Below, in pieces: positions 1-8,484 of a stretch of 64,000 nucleotides of DNA. Under the pieces are notes generated by a model that was given only the letters and a program-made list of their open reading frames with translations, searched no databases and was not told the origin of the DNA. The translations under genes were made by a program, and so were the position numbers. Source of the DNA: JAJDNH01 sp964552395 (lineage in GTDB: Bacteria; Acidobacteriota; Thermoanaerobaculia; Thermoanaerobaculales; Sulfomarinibacteraceae); the NCBI GenBank assembly GCA_964552395.1, contig CAZKGM010000001.1, positions 186,001 through 250,000 of the forward strand, read 5' to 3'. Each line of letters begins with the position of its first letter. Position 1 is the first letter of the stretch.

Positions 1-642
1 GAACGCCAGCTTGAGCTGGCGGTCGCCGCCTTCCGCGCGGGGGTCCCGTTCGTCATCTTCGATTGGATCTATCACCGCGTGACCGATGGCGAGCCGAAGG
101 ACATCAACGGCTTTCTCGGCGCCCTGGATGCCGGCGACCGCGAGCGCTGCATCTTCCTCGACGGCCTCACCAAGTCGTTGGGCGCCAGCAACATCAGGAA
201 CGCCCACCTGCTCGCATCCGAGCTCGTGGTGGGCTTCATCCAGAATCGAGCCTCGCACGCGGTGATCCCGTCGTTCCACAGCCAGGCGGTGGCGATTGCA
301 GCTTACCGGATGGGCTTCGATCGCGCCGCCCGCAGCATCGTGGAGCCGACCAACCAGAGTCGGAAGCTCCTGGCCGGGATGCTGGAGCAGCACGGCATCC
401 GCCACGTCCTCGGCAAGGGGTACTACGCCTTCCTCGACGTGGGCCCGTGGCTCGACCGGGCGGGTTTGGCGGACAGCGCGGCGTTGGGTACCATCCTGGC
501 GGAGCGGTTCGGCCTGGCCGTCGTCCCAGGTGTGTACTTCAGCGAGTTCGGGCGGCGGTGGATCAGGTTCTCCTATGCCCTGCCGCCGGAGACGACGGTG
601 AGCGCCGCGAGCCGCCTCTTCGAGGCGCTGACCGCGCTGTGA
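1..642 (+). CDS. PLP-dependent class I/II aminotransferase (5' end missing)
   Basis: The reading frame is open from the first base of the window, so the start lies upstream; 213 C-terminal residues are present. A D-x-x-Y segment (FDWIYH, residues 21-24) and the Schiff-base lysine in GLTKSLGASN (K58 of the fragment) mark a fold-type I aminotransferase. The small C-terminal domain with GVYFSEFG and a late arginine (RRWIRFSY) fits the family's carboxylate-binding Arg. It would transfer an amino group between an amino acid and a 2-oxo acid in the cytosol; the substrate cannot be read from this part. It ends 25 bp before the ligase-peptidase fusion gene and is probably in the same operon. Confidence 0.85.
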   Translation, partial: ERQLELAVAAFRAGVPFVIFDWIYHRVTDGEPKDINGFLGALDAGDRERCIFLDGLTKSLGASNIRNAHLLASELVVGFIQNRASHAVIPSFHSQAVAIAAYRMGFDRAARSIVEPTNQSRKLLAGMLEQHGIRHVLGKGYYAFLDVGPWLDRAGLADSAALGTILAERFGLAVVPGVYFSEFGRRWIRFSYALPPETTVSAASRLFEALTAL

Positions 643-667
643 GCAAGCCAACGGACGTGGAGCAGGG

Positions 668-3529
668 ATGACGACTCTGACGCGAGCCGACTGGTACCGT
701 TTCGCGGACACCGTGAGCATGGCCCTAGAAACATCCAGCAGGGATGAGCCCAATGGCGGTACCTGCGGGCTCGAGGTCGAGCTCAACGTTCTGGACCGCG
801 ATTTCAAGCCCGCGCAGCGGGTCGGCTACGGCCCAGAGAGCACCCCGTTTGCGGACCACTTTCACGACCAGCGGCTGCCGGGCTGGGCTCGCGAGCGCTT
901 CCAGCTCGAGGTGTTCAACTGGATGATCGAGGCCACGACGCGTCCCTACTACTCGCCGGCTGGGGCGGCGGCTGAAGCGCGCATTCTCGAAGCAGTGACC
1001 GTCAATGCGCTAGCGGAAACCGAGCTCGCCGTCGGAGAGCCTCTTTTCGCTTTGCACGGCAATATCCCATACCCGGTCGAGGTGTCTGCAGACAGCATTC
1101 CGGACGGCTGGAACCTGGCCCGCAAGCGGTACCTGGCGCGTTGTGTGGACCGCTTCGGCGCCAGTCTCGCCACCGCCGGAATCCACACCAACCACTCTTT
1201 CCCCGAGGCCATGGTGTCGTGGGACTTCATCCACCTGCCGGAGAGCGAGCGCCGCGGCCTCACTCTCGACGGCTACCGCAACGACATTGTGATCCGGGCG
1301 ACACGCCTGATGCGTCCGTACTGCCCGTTGTTCATCGCGGTGTCGGCCGCGTCTCCGCTGGCGGCGGAGGTCGTGAACGGTGAGCCACACGTCGTTCTCA
1401 CCGATGTTGACTCACAACGCATGCTGACCTTTCCCAATCCGTCCGCTCTCGACATTCCGAACCTCTACTCGGACCATGCCGAGTACCTCCGTCTCTCATA
1501 TGAGCTGGTGCGCAGCGGCAAACGGTTCGGCGCCAACAACTGGACGCCCGTCCGGGCACGGTCCGGTGTCGAGCCGGTGATGCGCAACATCCTGGCGACC
1601 TCCGAGCAGCTGCGCGAGCTGTACCGGCGTGGCCTCTACGCCAACGGTGACGCTTCCTCTCTGGAGCAGGCCGAGCGCGCGGTGATGGTCGAGAAGCTAT
1701 GCGCGCGGGTCGACCTGCCGATGAGCCGAGTCGAGGTGCGGACGGACGAAGGGGGTGAGTCTCTGGAGCTGGCGGTGGCCAAGGTCACATTCAAGCAGCT
1801 GCTGATGCTGCGCCACCATGCGGACCGCGAAGCCGGCGCCGGCTACCGTTATGGGGCCAAAGACGTCGAGCGCGCGCGACGCAACGAGGCCGCGGCGGCT
1901 CGATACGGGCTGGATACCGAGATCGAGCACCCGTTCAGCGGCAGCCCCGTCGGGCTCCGTGACTGGTTGGGCTCTGTGCTCGAGGGCCTCGAGCCGTTGG
2001 CCGAGTCCCTCGGCTGGTACCGGGATCTCGAGCCGCTTCGCGAGATGGCCGGAGGAGGCCCGAATCCGGCGGGCGCTCTTCGCCAGTGGCTCTTGGAACG
2101 CATCCAATCGGACCGGACCGGTCCTTCTGGCGCACCGGTCGTGCCACGGGAGCTGCTCGCTGATTGGCTGGACTCGAGGCGCCGACGACTCGGCGTCGAG
2201 GTGACGGAGATCGTCGAGCACATGCGACGCGATCCGGAGTGGGACAAGTTGGCGTCGCTCGTGGAGGGTCTCGACCGTCAGGGCCAGGAGCAGCCTGCGG
2301 CTCCGGTTCGCGTACGAGCCGGGCAGGTGCCCGGCATCGGCGGCGGGCCGGCTGGACGTGCGGGCGATGTGCTCCAACTCGCTGGCGAGTTGATCCGTAT
2401 CCCCTCGGTGACCAACTGTTCGGACGAGCGAGTCGAGGAGGTTTCCAGATGTGGCCGGTTCATCGCCGGCTGGCTCCACGAAGCGGGCCTCCAGGTTCGG
2501 CTCTACGATGACGGCCGTTACCCTGCGGTGCTCGCCGGATTCACCGGCGCGCTGCCGGCCCGGGTCACACTGTGCGGACACTTCGACGTGGTCAGACCCG
2601 AGCCCGACGATCGCCAGTTCGAGCCTCGGATAGAAGGCGACTATCTCTGGGGACGCGGCGCTGCCGACATGAAGACAGTTGTCGCGTCCTACATGGTGTG
2701 GATGCGCAACCTCGTTCGCTCGGGCGGTCCGCTGCCACCCCTGAACCTGCTCCTGGTCGGCAACGAGGAGAACGGCGAAGCTGAGCGGTTCGGGACCCCA
2801 CACGTCCTGGATGACCTTCGACGGAGGGAGGGCTGGGCGCCCGATCTGCTGGTGGTTGGCGAGCGCACCGGCGAGAACGGCGACGAGCTCGTGGGCAGGG
2901 TGTGCACGGCAAGCCGTGGTGTGGCCAGACTGCGCCTCACCGCACACGGCCGCCGAGGACACACCGGCGTCGGCTCGGTTCCCCAAGATCTGCTCGAGAG
3001 GCTGGTCGAGGCCAGGGAGGCGCTGGCCTCCTTGTTCAGGCGGCGTCTCACGCTTTCCAGCCTCGACGGCTGGCAGACCGGAACCAGGTTCCCGTTCCTC
3101 AACGTTGGTGAGACCGGGGTCTACAACATCACTGCAGGCTCAGGGGTGCTCGGCGTCGAGATTCGTCCCATTCCGGAGGATGATCTCGACGTTCTGATGA
3201 GCGACATTCGTTCGGCGTGCGCAGAGCTCAAGCTTGACCTCGACGTCGAGGTCATGGAGCCGGGAGTCGCCTGTCCGCCGGACAACCCGTGGCTGGCCAT
3301 GCTACTGGCGGCTGTCGAGGCCGCAAGCGGCGGTCCCGCCGCGGTCGGCCGCAAGCTCCCTGGCAGCTCCGCCCGCTTCGCGCCCGGCGGGAACGCCGTG
3401 GTCTGGGGGCAGGCCGGGATCGGACCGCACTCGGCCGATGAGCGTCATTTCATTCCCAGTATCGAGCCCTACCTTGCTGTGCTCGATGCCTTTGCAGCAG
3501 GGCTCATCGGGCGCGACACGTTGCCATAG
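668..3529 (+). CDS. GCS2-like carboxylate-amine ligase fused to M20 metallopeptidase
   Basis: 953 residues in two halves. Residues about 1-460 resemble the glutamate-cysteine ligase 2 family; the start of that domain shows GLEVELN (34-40), the acidic metal/ATP site of the fold. After a linker rich in Arg, Glu and Pro, residues about 565-950 form an M20 (ArgE/DapE-type) peptidase with metal ligands H638 (CGHFDVV), D667 (GAADMK), the E700-E701 pair (GNEENGE), a dimerisation-domain His in RRGHTG and a late His in GPHSADE. A ligase that makes an amide bond and a hydrolase that cuts one sit in one chain. ATG with GAGCAGGG upstream. The adjacent aminotransferase suggests a short pathway in which an amine is acylated, transaminated and released; that is inference. 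Substrates unknown. Confidence 0.8.
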   Translation: MTTLTRADWYRFADTVSMALETSSRDEPNGGTCGLEVELNVLDRDFKPAQRVGYGPESTPFADHFHDQRLPGWARERFQLEVFNWMIEATTRPYYSPAGAAAEARILEAVTVNALAETELAVGEPLFALHGNIPYPVEVSADSIPDGWNLARKRYLARCVDRFGASLATAGIHTNHSFPEAMVSWDFIHLPESERRGLTLDGYRNDIVIRATRLMRPYCPLFIAVSAASPLAAEVVNGEPHVVLTDVDSQRMLTFPNPSALDIPNLYSDHAEYLRLSYELVRSGKRFGANNWTPVRARSGVEPVMRNILATSEQLRELYRRGLYANGDASSLEQAERAVMVEKLCARVDLPMSRVEVRTDEGGESLELAVAKVTFKQLLMLRHHADREAGAGYRYGAKDVERARRNEAAAARYGLDTEIEHPFSGSPVGLRDWLGSVLEGLEPLAESLGWYRDLEPLREMAGGGPNPAGALRQWLLERIQSDRTGPSGAPVVPRELLADWLDSRRRRLGVEVTEIVEHMRRDPEWDKLASLVEGLDRQGQEQPAAPVRVRAGQVPGIGGGPAGRAGDVLQLAGELIRIPSVTNCSDERVEEVSRCGRFIAGWLHEAGLQVRLYDDGRYPAVLAGFTGALPARVTLCGHFDVVRPEPDDRQFEPRIEGDYLWGRGAADMKTVVASYMVWMRNLVRSGGPLPPLNLLLVGNEENGEAERFGTPHVLDDLRRREGWAPDLLVVGERTGENGDELVGRVCTASRGVARLRLTAHGRRGHTGVGSVPQDLLERLVEAREALASLFRRRLTLSSLDGWQTGTRFPFLNVGETGVYNITAGSGVLGVEIRPIPEDDLDVLMSDIRSACAELKLDLDVEVMEPGVACPPDNPWLAMLLAAVEAASGGPAAVGRKLPGSSARFAPGGNAVVWGQAGIGPHSADERHFIPSIEPYLAVLDAFAAGLIGRDTLP

Positions 3530-3838
3530 GACGGTGGGGACGGTCGGCTGCGGCCGCGGATCCCGCGGCCGTTCCCGCAACTGTCGACCCCGATCCGCGT
3601 ATCTTGAGGAGAGCGGAATTCGAAAGCTCAACGCCCCGGGACCTTCGACGAAGACCATTTCATCGTCTCGGTAGTGGGCTCGGGAGACCTGGAGCTGGTC
3701 AATGACGCCGTCTTCTTCAGCTCCGTCAAGCGGCATTGATACGACGGCTGCCGTCGATCGCACTATACTCGCGACCGGCCAGGAGGATCAGAATCTTTCA
3801 TACGCTCGGTGGTTTGGCGGTGGGAAATGGAGGGTGCG
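3530..3838. other. Intergenic stretch with hairpin and promoter-like sequence
   Basis: No convincing gene in these 309 bp. It holds a perfect GC-rich hairpin (3551-3571), a 6-bp inverted repeat CGACGG/CCGTCG (3742-3756) and a TATACT -10-like box (3764-3769) ahead of the DUF362 gene. No good -35 lies at the usual distance. The middle part (3600-3735) has no feature I can name. Confidence 0.5.
3551..3571 (+). terminator. Hairpin after the ligase-peptidase gene
   Basis: CGGCCGCGG (3551-3559) and CCGCGGCCG (3563-3571) form a 9-bp perfect stem with a 3-nt loop, 22 bp after the stop codon. No T-run follows, so this may be a Rho-assisted end or an RNA 3'-stabilising hairpin rather than a classical terminator. 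Confidence 0.4.
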
Positions 3839-5047
3839 ATGACTCGAGGTGGATACCAGTCGATTGATGTCCTCCCCGGGCTCGACCGGCGCGAGCTCAT
3901 CAAGCTGTCGGCAGCCGGTGCCGGGTTGCTCCTGGGAGTGCCGTCCGTGTGGGCAGCGCAGGACGAGAAGGCGGCGGGATCAGCACGGGTGAAGACCAAC
4001 ATCGGCGACGCGCTGGAAGCCTCCCGCTGCCGCTGGTCGATCCCGGGACCGTTTCCCGGCCGGGTGGCTCGCGTGACCGACCCGCGGGCGATGAAGGCTG
4101 GCAGGCCGGATGCCGCCGTCGTGCGCGAGATGTTCAGGGCGGGCCTGACCGGGCTCGCCGGCAGGAAGCCCGAGGCTGCCTTTCCATTGTTCTTCGAAAA
4201 AGGAGACGTGGTCGGCATCAAGGTCAATCCGGTTGGAGCCGGGCTCATCTCGACACGGCTCGAGGTCGTCGATGCCGTGATCGAGTGGCTCGAGCGTGGC
4301 GGTATCCCGCGCAAGAACATCGTGATCTGGGATCGCTTCGACTACATGCTGACGGACGCCGGTTTCACACCCGGCCGATTCCCCGGCGTCGGCATCGAGG
4401 GCCTCCAGACCATGGATGAGGCCGCGGCGGAGGGAAAGCGCGACAACAGCCGCTGGCTGAGACCCGACGGACATCATGTCAGTGAGGCAGGTTTCGACAG
4501 AGAGACCTACTACTTCGCCGATGTCGAGGGGCCTCCCGACAAGGCCTACCTCAACCAGCAGGTGTTCAACGGCAAGTACTCCTACTTCGGCAAGCTGCTG
4601 ACCAAGAGGCTGACCAAGATCGTCAACATTCCGGTCTTCAAGAACACCGGCAACGGCATCTCGATGGCCACCAAGAACCTCGGCTACGGCGCCATTTGCA
4701 ACACGGGGCGTCTCCACAAGCCGCTGTTCTTCGACGTGTGTACCGAGGTACTGGCGTTCCCCTGCATCCGCGACCGTTTGGTTCTCAACATTACCGACGG
4801 GCTGCGCGCCCAGTACGAGGGCGGACCGATGCCGGTGGCCAAGTTCGCGTGGGAGTACAACACGTTGTTCCTTGCGACCGACCCCTTTGCTCTCGACACT
4901 ATCTGCCACTACCTGATGGTGAAAGAGAGAAAGGCACGAGGGGTCCGGGTCAATGAGCACCCAAGGTACACCGAGTACCTGCGCTATGCAGCCGAGCTGA
5001 AGCTCGGCACGACCGACCCGAAGGAGATCACCGTTGTTGCGGGGTAG
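3839..5047 (+). CDS. DUF362 domain protein with Tat-like signal
   Basis: 402 residues from the ATG at 3839, chosen over an in-frame start at 3809 because GGAGGG sits just upstream of 3839. The N-terminus carries DRRELIKLSAAGAGLLLG, a twin-arginine-like motif followed by a hydrophobic stretch and an Ala-rich cleavage region, so export is likely. The mature part matches the DUF362 type (DVVGIKVNPVGAG, then a segment on an individual-numbered Asp/Asn-rich pocket). DUF362 proteins are often near iron-sulfur or redox proteins, but their activity is not established and no CxxC cluster is seen here. The downstream DUF6599-type gene overlaps by 14 bp, so the two are very probably co-translated and work in the same compartment. 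Confidence 0.8.
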   Translation: MTRGGYQSIDVLPGLDRRELIKLSAAGAGLLLGVPSVWAAQDEKAAGSARVKTNIGDALEASRCRWSIPGPFPGRVARVTDPRAMKAGRPDAAVVREMFRAGLTGLAGRKPEAAFPLFFEKGDVVGIKVNPVGAGLISTRLEVVDAVIEWLERGGIPRKNIVIWDRFDYMLTDAGFTPGRFPGVGIEGLQTMDEAAAEGKRDNSRWLRPDGHHVSEAGFDRETYYFADVEGPPDKAYLNQQVFNGKYSYFGKLLTKRLTKIVNIPVFKNTGNGISMATKNLGYGAICNTGRLHKPLFFDVCTEVLAFPCIRDRLVLNITDGLRAQYEGGPMPVAKFAWEYNTLFLATDPFALDTICHYLMVKERKARGVRVNEHPRYTEYLRYAAELKLGTTDPKEITVVAG

Positions 5048-5885
5048 CCTTGCAGCCCTGGCACTGCTGCTGACCGCGGCCGCCTCGGCTGCCGTGCCGG
5101 CGCCGCACGCCCCCGCCGGGTGGCGGGCCGCCGCGAAACCGGAGGTTTACACTGCCAACAACCTCTACGGGTACATCGACGGCGGTGCGGAGCTGTTCCT
5201 CGAGCTCGGCTTCAAGGACCTGCACGTCTACAGGCTCACTCATGGGACGCGGGAGCTGGGCGTGGAGATGTACCGCATGAGCGATTCGGAGGCGGCGCTG
5301 GCGATCTACCTTGCGAAGTGCGCTCCGGAGACCCCGGTGGCCGGGCTGAGCAGCCGGAGCTCGGGCGACCGCTTCCAGCTCGGGATTCTACGCGGCCGGT
5401 TCTTCATCATGATCAACAACTTCGAAGGGGACGAGTCTCTTTTGGCGCCGATGAAGCAGGTCGCAAGGGACCTTGCCGGGCAGATCCACAGCGCACCACA
5501 CGCCCTCCCCGTGCCGGTGCCGGAGCACGGCCTGCTATCGAGCTCGGTGCGCCTGGTCCGGGGACCATTCGGGCTGCAGCCCGTCTACACGCTGGGGGAC
5601 GGTGACGTGCTCGGCCTCGACGGCAAGCGCTGGGCGGTCGTGGCGGATTACCGCGACGGGAAGAAATCGTGGACGCTGATCAAGGTGGACTACGGGGATC
5701 CTGCTGCGGCCTCGGCCGCGCTGACGTACCTCGCCGGTCACCTCGATTCCCAGCTCAAGGTCATCGGCAGGCAGCCGAAGCGGCTGGTGTTCCGCGACTA
5801 TGCCGGTCAGTTCGGGGAGGTCAGCACAGCCGGAAGCTTCCTCAACATCCGTGTGCACCTTGCCGGACCACCCGACAAGGGCTGA
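5034..5885 (+). CDS. DUF6599-type exported protein
   Basis: 283 residues; begins with TTG at 5034 (or TTG 5037) inside the end of the DUF362 gene. The first 25 residues form a signal peptide (LAALALLLTAAASAAVPAPH). The mature protein has the segment NNLYGYIDGGAELFLELGF, then VYRLTHG and EMYRMSD, which I associate with the DUF6599 family found mainly in Acidobacteriota; no catalytic function is known. No membrane segment after the signal, so it is likely periplasmic. Pairing with the Tat-type DUF362 protein suggests a shared envelope role. Confidence 0.7.
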   Translation: MLRGSLAALALLLTAAASAAVPAPHAPAGWRAAAKPEVYTANNLYGYIDGGAELFLELGFKDLHVYRLTHGTRELGVEMYRMSDSEAALAIYLAKCAPETPVAGLSSRSSGDRFQLGILRGRFFIMINNFEGDESLLAPMKQVARDLAGQIHSAPHALPVPVPEHGLLSSSVRLVRGPFGLQPVYTLGDGDVLGLDGKRWAVVADYRDGKKSWTLIKVDYGDPAAASAALTYLAGHLDSQLKVIGRQPKRLVFRDYAGQFGEVSTAGSFLNIRVHLAGPPDKG

Positions 5886-5961
5886 CCTCGAGCTTCTACT
5901 GGCGATCCCCTTCCTTCGCTGATGAGCATTCCAGGGTGACCCGTCGGTCGGTGCCGGGTCC

Positions 5962-6978
5962 TCATCCCCCGTCGAAGATCCCCCCGATTCCGCCGAGGCG
6001 GCCGAGCACCGAGCCTTCGCCTTTGTCCTTGCCTCCCGCCTGGGGCGCCGCCTGCCAGATGCGGCCGGCGAGGCGGCTGAACGGAAGGGACTGCAGCCAC
6101 ACGTGGCCGGGGCCCCGGAGAGAGGCGAAGAAGAACCCCTCCCCTCCGAAGATCGCGGATTTAACGCTGCCCACGAACTGGATGTCGTAGCTCACGGATG
6201 GGGCCAGAGCGACGATGCAGCCGGTGTCGACGCGGAGGGTCTCGCCGGCGGCGAGCTGGCGTTCGAGGATCGTGCCGCCCGCGTTGCAGAATGCCAGCCC
6301 GTCGCCTTCCAGCTTCTCCATGATGAACCCTTCGCCACCGAACAGGCCGACGCCGATCTTCTTCTGGAAGGCGATGCCCACCGAGACCCCCTTGGCGGCG
6401 CACAGGAAGGCGTCCTTCTGGCAGATGAGAGTGCCACCGAGCTGAGCAAGGTCCATCGCGATGATCTTGCCGGGGTAAGGGGCGGCGAAGGCGACGTGTC
6501 GCTTGCCGGAGCCACGGTTTCCGAACAGGGTCATGAACAGGCTCTCACCCGTCAGTATCCGCTTGCCCGCGCCGAGGAGCTTGTCCATGAGTCCGCCGGC
6601 CGAGGAACCGTCTCCAAAGATGGTCTCCATCTCGATGCCGTCCTCCATGAACATCATGGCGCCGGCCTCGGCGACTGCGCTCTCGCCGGGGTCGAGCTCG
6701 ACCACGACGTACTGCATCTCGTTGCCCGAGATTTCGTAGTCGATCTCATCCGCGGCGCCCGTAGGTTGCGGCGGCGGCGGGATCGGTCCGGCTGCGGGAG
6801 AGCCGATTCCGAGCTCGGGAACCCGGGCGGCGGCTACCCACGCGGTCATGCCCTGCGCGAACACCATCGTTTGGCCGTTGTATCGTCCCGACTGGAAGCC
6901 GGCGCGCAGCTCGGCTCCGCTGATCGGTCCCACGCTCTGTCCGTTCTCGGCGACGTACCACTGCTTGGAGTCGGTCAT
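5962..6978 (-). CDS. GYF_2 domain plus AIM24 (TIGR00266/DUF124) protein
   Basis: 338 residues from the ATG at 6978, preceded by a strong GGAGGT; a longer frame to 7050 lacks such a site. Residues 7-55 (WYVAENGQSVGPIS then a Trp-containing GMTAWVAA) form a GYF_2 domain, thought to bind peptides. A Pro-rich linker follows, then an AIM24-type beta-rich domain from about residue 80 (NEMQYVVVELDPGES, GGEGFIMEKLEGDG, GGEGFFFASL), with repeated GGEG turns. The C-terminal 25 residues are Gly-rich. AIM24-like bacterial proteins are soluble and uncharacterised. No signal peptide. Its 3' end faces the DUF6599 gene. Confidence 0.85.
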   Translation of the reverse strand: MTDSKQWYVAENGQSVGPISGAELRAGFQSGRYNGQTMVFAQGMTAWVAAARVPELGIGSPAAGPIPPPPQPTGAADEIDYEISGNEMQYVVVELDPGESAVAEAGAMMFMEDGIEMETIFGDGSSAGGLMDKLLGAGKRILTGESLFMTLFGNRGSGKRHVAFAAPYPGKIIAMDLAQLGGTLICQKDAFLCAAKGVSVGIAFQKKIGVGLFGGEGFIMEKLEGDGLAFCNAGGTILERQLAAGETLRVDTGCIVALAPSVSYDIQFVGSVKSAIFGGEGFFFASLRGPGHVWLQSLPFSRLAGRIWQAAPQAGGKDKGEGSVLGRLGGIGGIFDGG

Positions 6979-7162
6979 GCATGCACCTCCGTCACGGCGA
7001 AGAAGTCTACTACGGCCGGCATGGAGGGTTCCACCGGGAAACGAGGTCACGGCGAGTCGGCGCCTGAGGTCGCCGTCTGGAAGGATCGACGATAGGCCGG
7101 TCCCTGAAGTGTGCTTTGCTGCTCGTCACCCGCAGCCGGTCATCGGCGACATGTTCGCGGCG

Positions 7163-7516
7163 TCAGGTCAGCTGGTTGATGAAATCCGTGACCTCACGCA
7201 GGAGCTTGTCCGCCTTCTGCCTGTCCGACTCCTTCTTGACCTTCTTCTGCAGCTCGCGGACGCGTTTTTCGATGCCCTGCGCCTTGTGGAGCAGTTCACC
7301 CACCTCGAACGTAGTGTCGAGGCCGCTGACCGCCGAACCCTTGGCGGCGTCGTTGTACTGGCGGATTACCGCGTGCAGGTCGCCGCGCAGCTGGTTGAGC
7401 TCCTGTGCCTCGGGCGACGGGGAAGCGGGCAGCAGCCGCAGCTCACCCGTCGTGAAGTAGTTGAAGGCCACCAGAGCGGCCGCGGCAATGATCACCACAG
7501 CTAGGAGAGTCTTCAC
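7163..7516 (-). CDS. Small membrane-anchored coiled-coil protein, unknown
   Basis: 117 residues. GTG start at 7516 with GGGAGGA 7 bp upstream. One N-terminal membrane segment (LLAVVIIAAAALVAFNYF) is followed by a charged helix with heptad-like Lys/Glu pattern (about residues 70-115). I do not recognise a family. The topology, one anchor and a coiled coil, suggests a periplasmic or cytoplasmic scaffold. It is a same-strand neighbour of the AIM24 gene, separated by 184 bp. Confidence 0.7.
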   Translation of the reverse strand: MKTLLAVVIIAAAALVAFNYFTTGELRLLPASPSPEAQELNQLRGDLHAVIRQYNDAAKGSAVSGLDTTFEVGELLHKAQGIEKRVRELQKKVKKESDRQKADKLLREVTDFINQLT

Positions 7517-7677
7517 GTCAGTCCTCCCGGGTCCACCACGAGGTTCTGGTCACGACTGGTACCAGTATCCCACGCTCCGGCGGCCGCTGTGCTTGTGTGC
7601 CGGCGCAGGGTTCCGCGCCCCAGGGAGGTGTCCACCTGATCGCGGGTTCAGTCGCCTCCGTTTGCAGGCACACCTGC

Positions 7678-8349
7678 TCAAGGCTCCGCTGTTGCCTGCA
7701 GGCACATCGGATCATCGTGCGACGGGTTGTTGACGCGGAGCGATACGGGGAACGCCTCCATCTCGTCCGGATCGTGGGGCAGTAGCAGTCTCCGCAGTCG
7801 CTCCGGGTCCTCGTTGGCAGGCTCGAGCCAGTCGCGGTAGCTGCGTTGGGGCAGGATGACCGGCATCCGGTCGTGAAGGAGAGCAACGACGAGGTTTGGC
7901 TCTGTCGTGATCAGGGTACACGACTCGAGCGGCGTCCCGTCGGGCCGGTGCCAGACTTCCCACAGCCCGGCGATGGCGAACGGCCGCCCGTCGCCAAAGC
8001 GTACGAGATACGGCTGCTTGCGGTTCCCGTTGCGGCGCCACTCGTAGAATCCGTCCGCCGGGACCAGGCAACGACGGCGTCGGAACGCGTTGCGGAAGGA
8101 TGGCTTCTCCGCCACGGTCTCGGCGCGGGCGTTGATCATGCGGCTGCCGATGCTCGGGTCCTTGGCCCATGATGGGATCAGGCCCCAGCGCACGGCGTCG
8201 AGTCTGCGACCGTCCGGGCCGGCACGGACAATCGGTACCTGCTGCGTCGGCGCGATGTTGTAGCGAGCCTCCAGCTCGGGAACCTCATCGAGGTCGAACA
8301 GCCGGGCCAGCACCCTTCCCGTCACCGTCAGGACGTAGCGTCCACACAC
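7678..8349 (-). CDS. SRAP (YedK/HMCES) abasic-site DNA-protein crosslinker
   Basis: 223 residues beginning GTG-TGT, giving Met-Cys-Gly-Arg; Cys2 is the conserved nucleophile that crosslinks to abasic sites in single-stranded DNA after Met removal. Also present are YNIAPTQ (N31), WGLIPSWA, INARAET with its Glu, and LLHDRMPVIL with the conserved His. It shields abasic sites during replication. The frame is open far upstream (to 8934) but Cys2 fixes the start at 8349. A TACCAT box lies exactly 6 nt before the GTG and no Shine-Dalgarno is seen, so the mRNA is probably leaderless. Confidence 0.92.
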   Translation of the reverse strand: MCGRYVLTVTGRVLARLFDLDEVPELEARYNIAPTQQVPIVRAGPDGRRLDAVRWGLIPSWAKDPSIGSRMINARAETVAEKPSFRNAFRRRRCLVPADGFYEWRRNGNRKQPYLVRFGDGRPFAIAGLWEVWHRPDGTPLESCTLITTEPNLVVALLHDRMPVILPQRSYRDWLEPANEDPERLRRLLLPHDPDEMEAFPVSLRVNNPSHDDPMCLQATAEP

Positions 8350-8355
8350 CAGACC

Positions 8356-8361
8356 ATGGTA
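8356..8361 (-). promoter_or_regulatory. Leaderless -10 box for SRAP gene
   Basis: On the minus strand TACCAT is followed by 6 nt and the GTG start at 8349. This places the expected transcription start on or next to the start codon. Confidence 0.55.
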
Positions 8362-8484
8362 GCGCGGCTCGGGAGTGTGATCAGGAGATGGGGGGGCGGA
8401 GAGGCAGAGAAGCGGGCTCGCGGCCGTGTCTTCGGCGGAGGTCTGGACGATCATCGCGCTACACTGCGTTCTGGAGGAGTATTG

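Noticed and set aside
1697..2986. Long minus-strand ORF of 429 residues
   Set aside because: Lies antisense to the ligase-peptidase gene; composition is that of a GC-rich shadow frame and no family is recognisable.
3302..3763. Minus-strand ORF of 153 residues after the ligase-peptidase gene
   Set aside because: Overlaps the 3' end of that gene, no ribosome site, no recognisable family.
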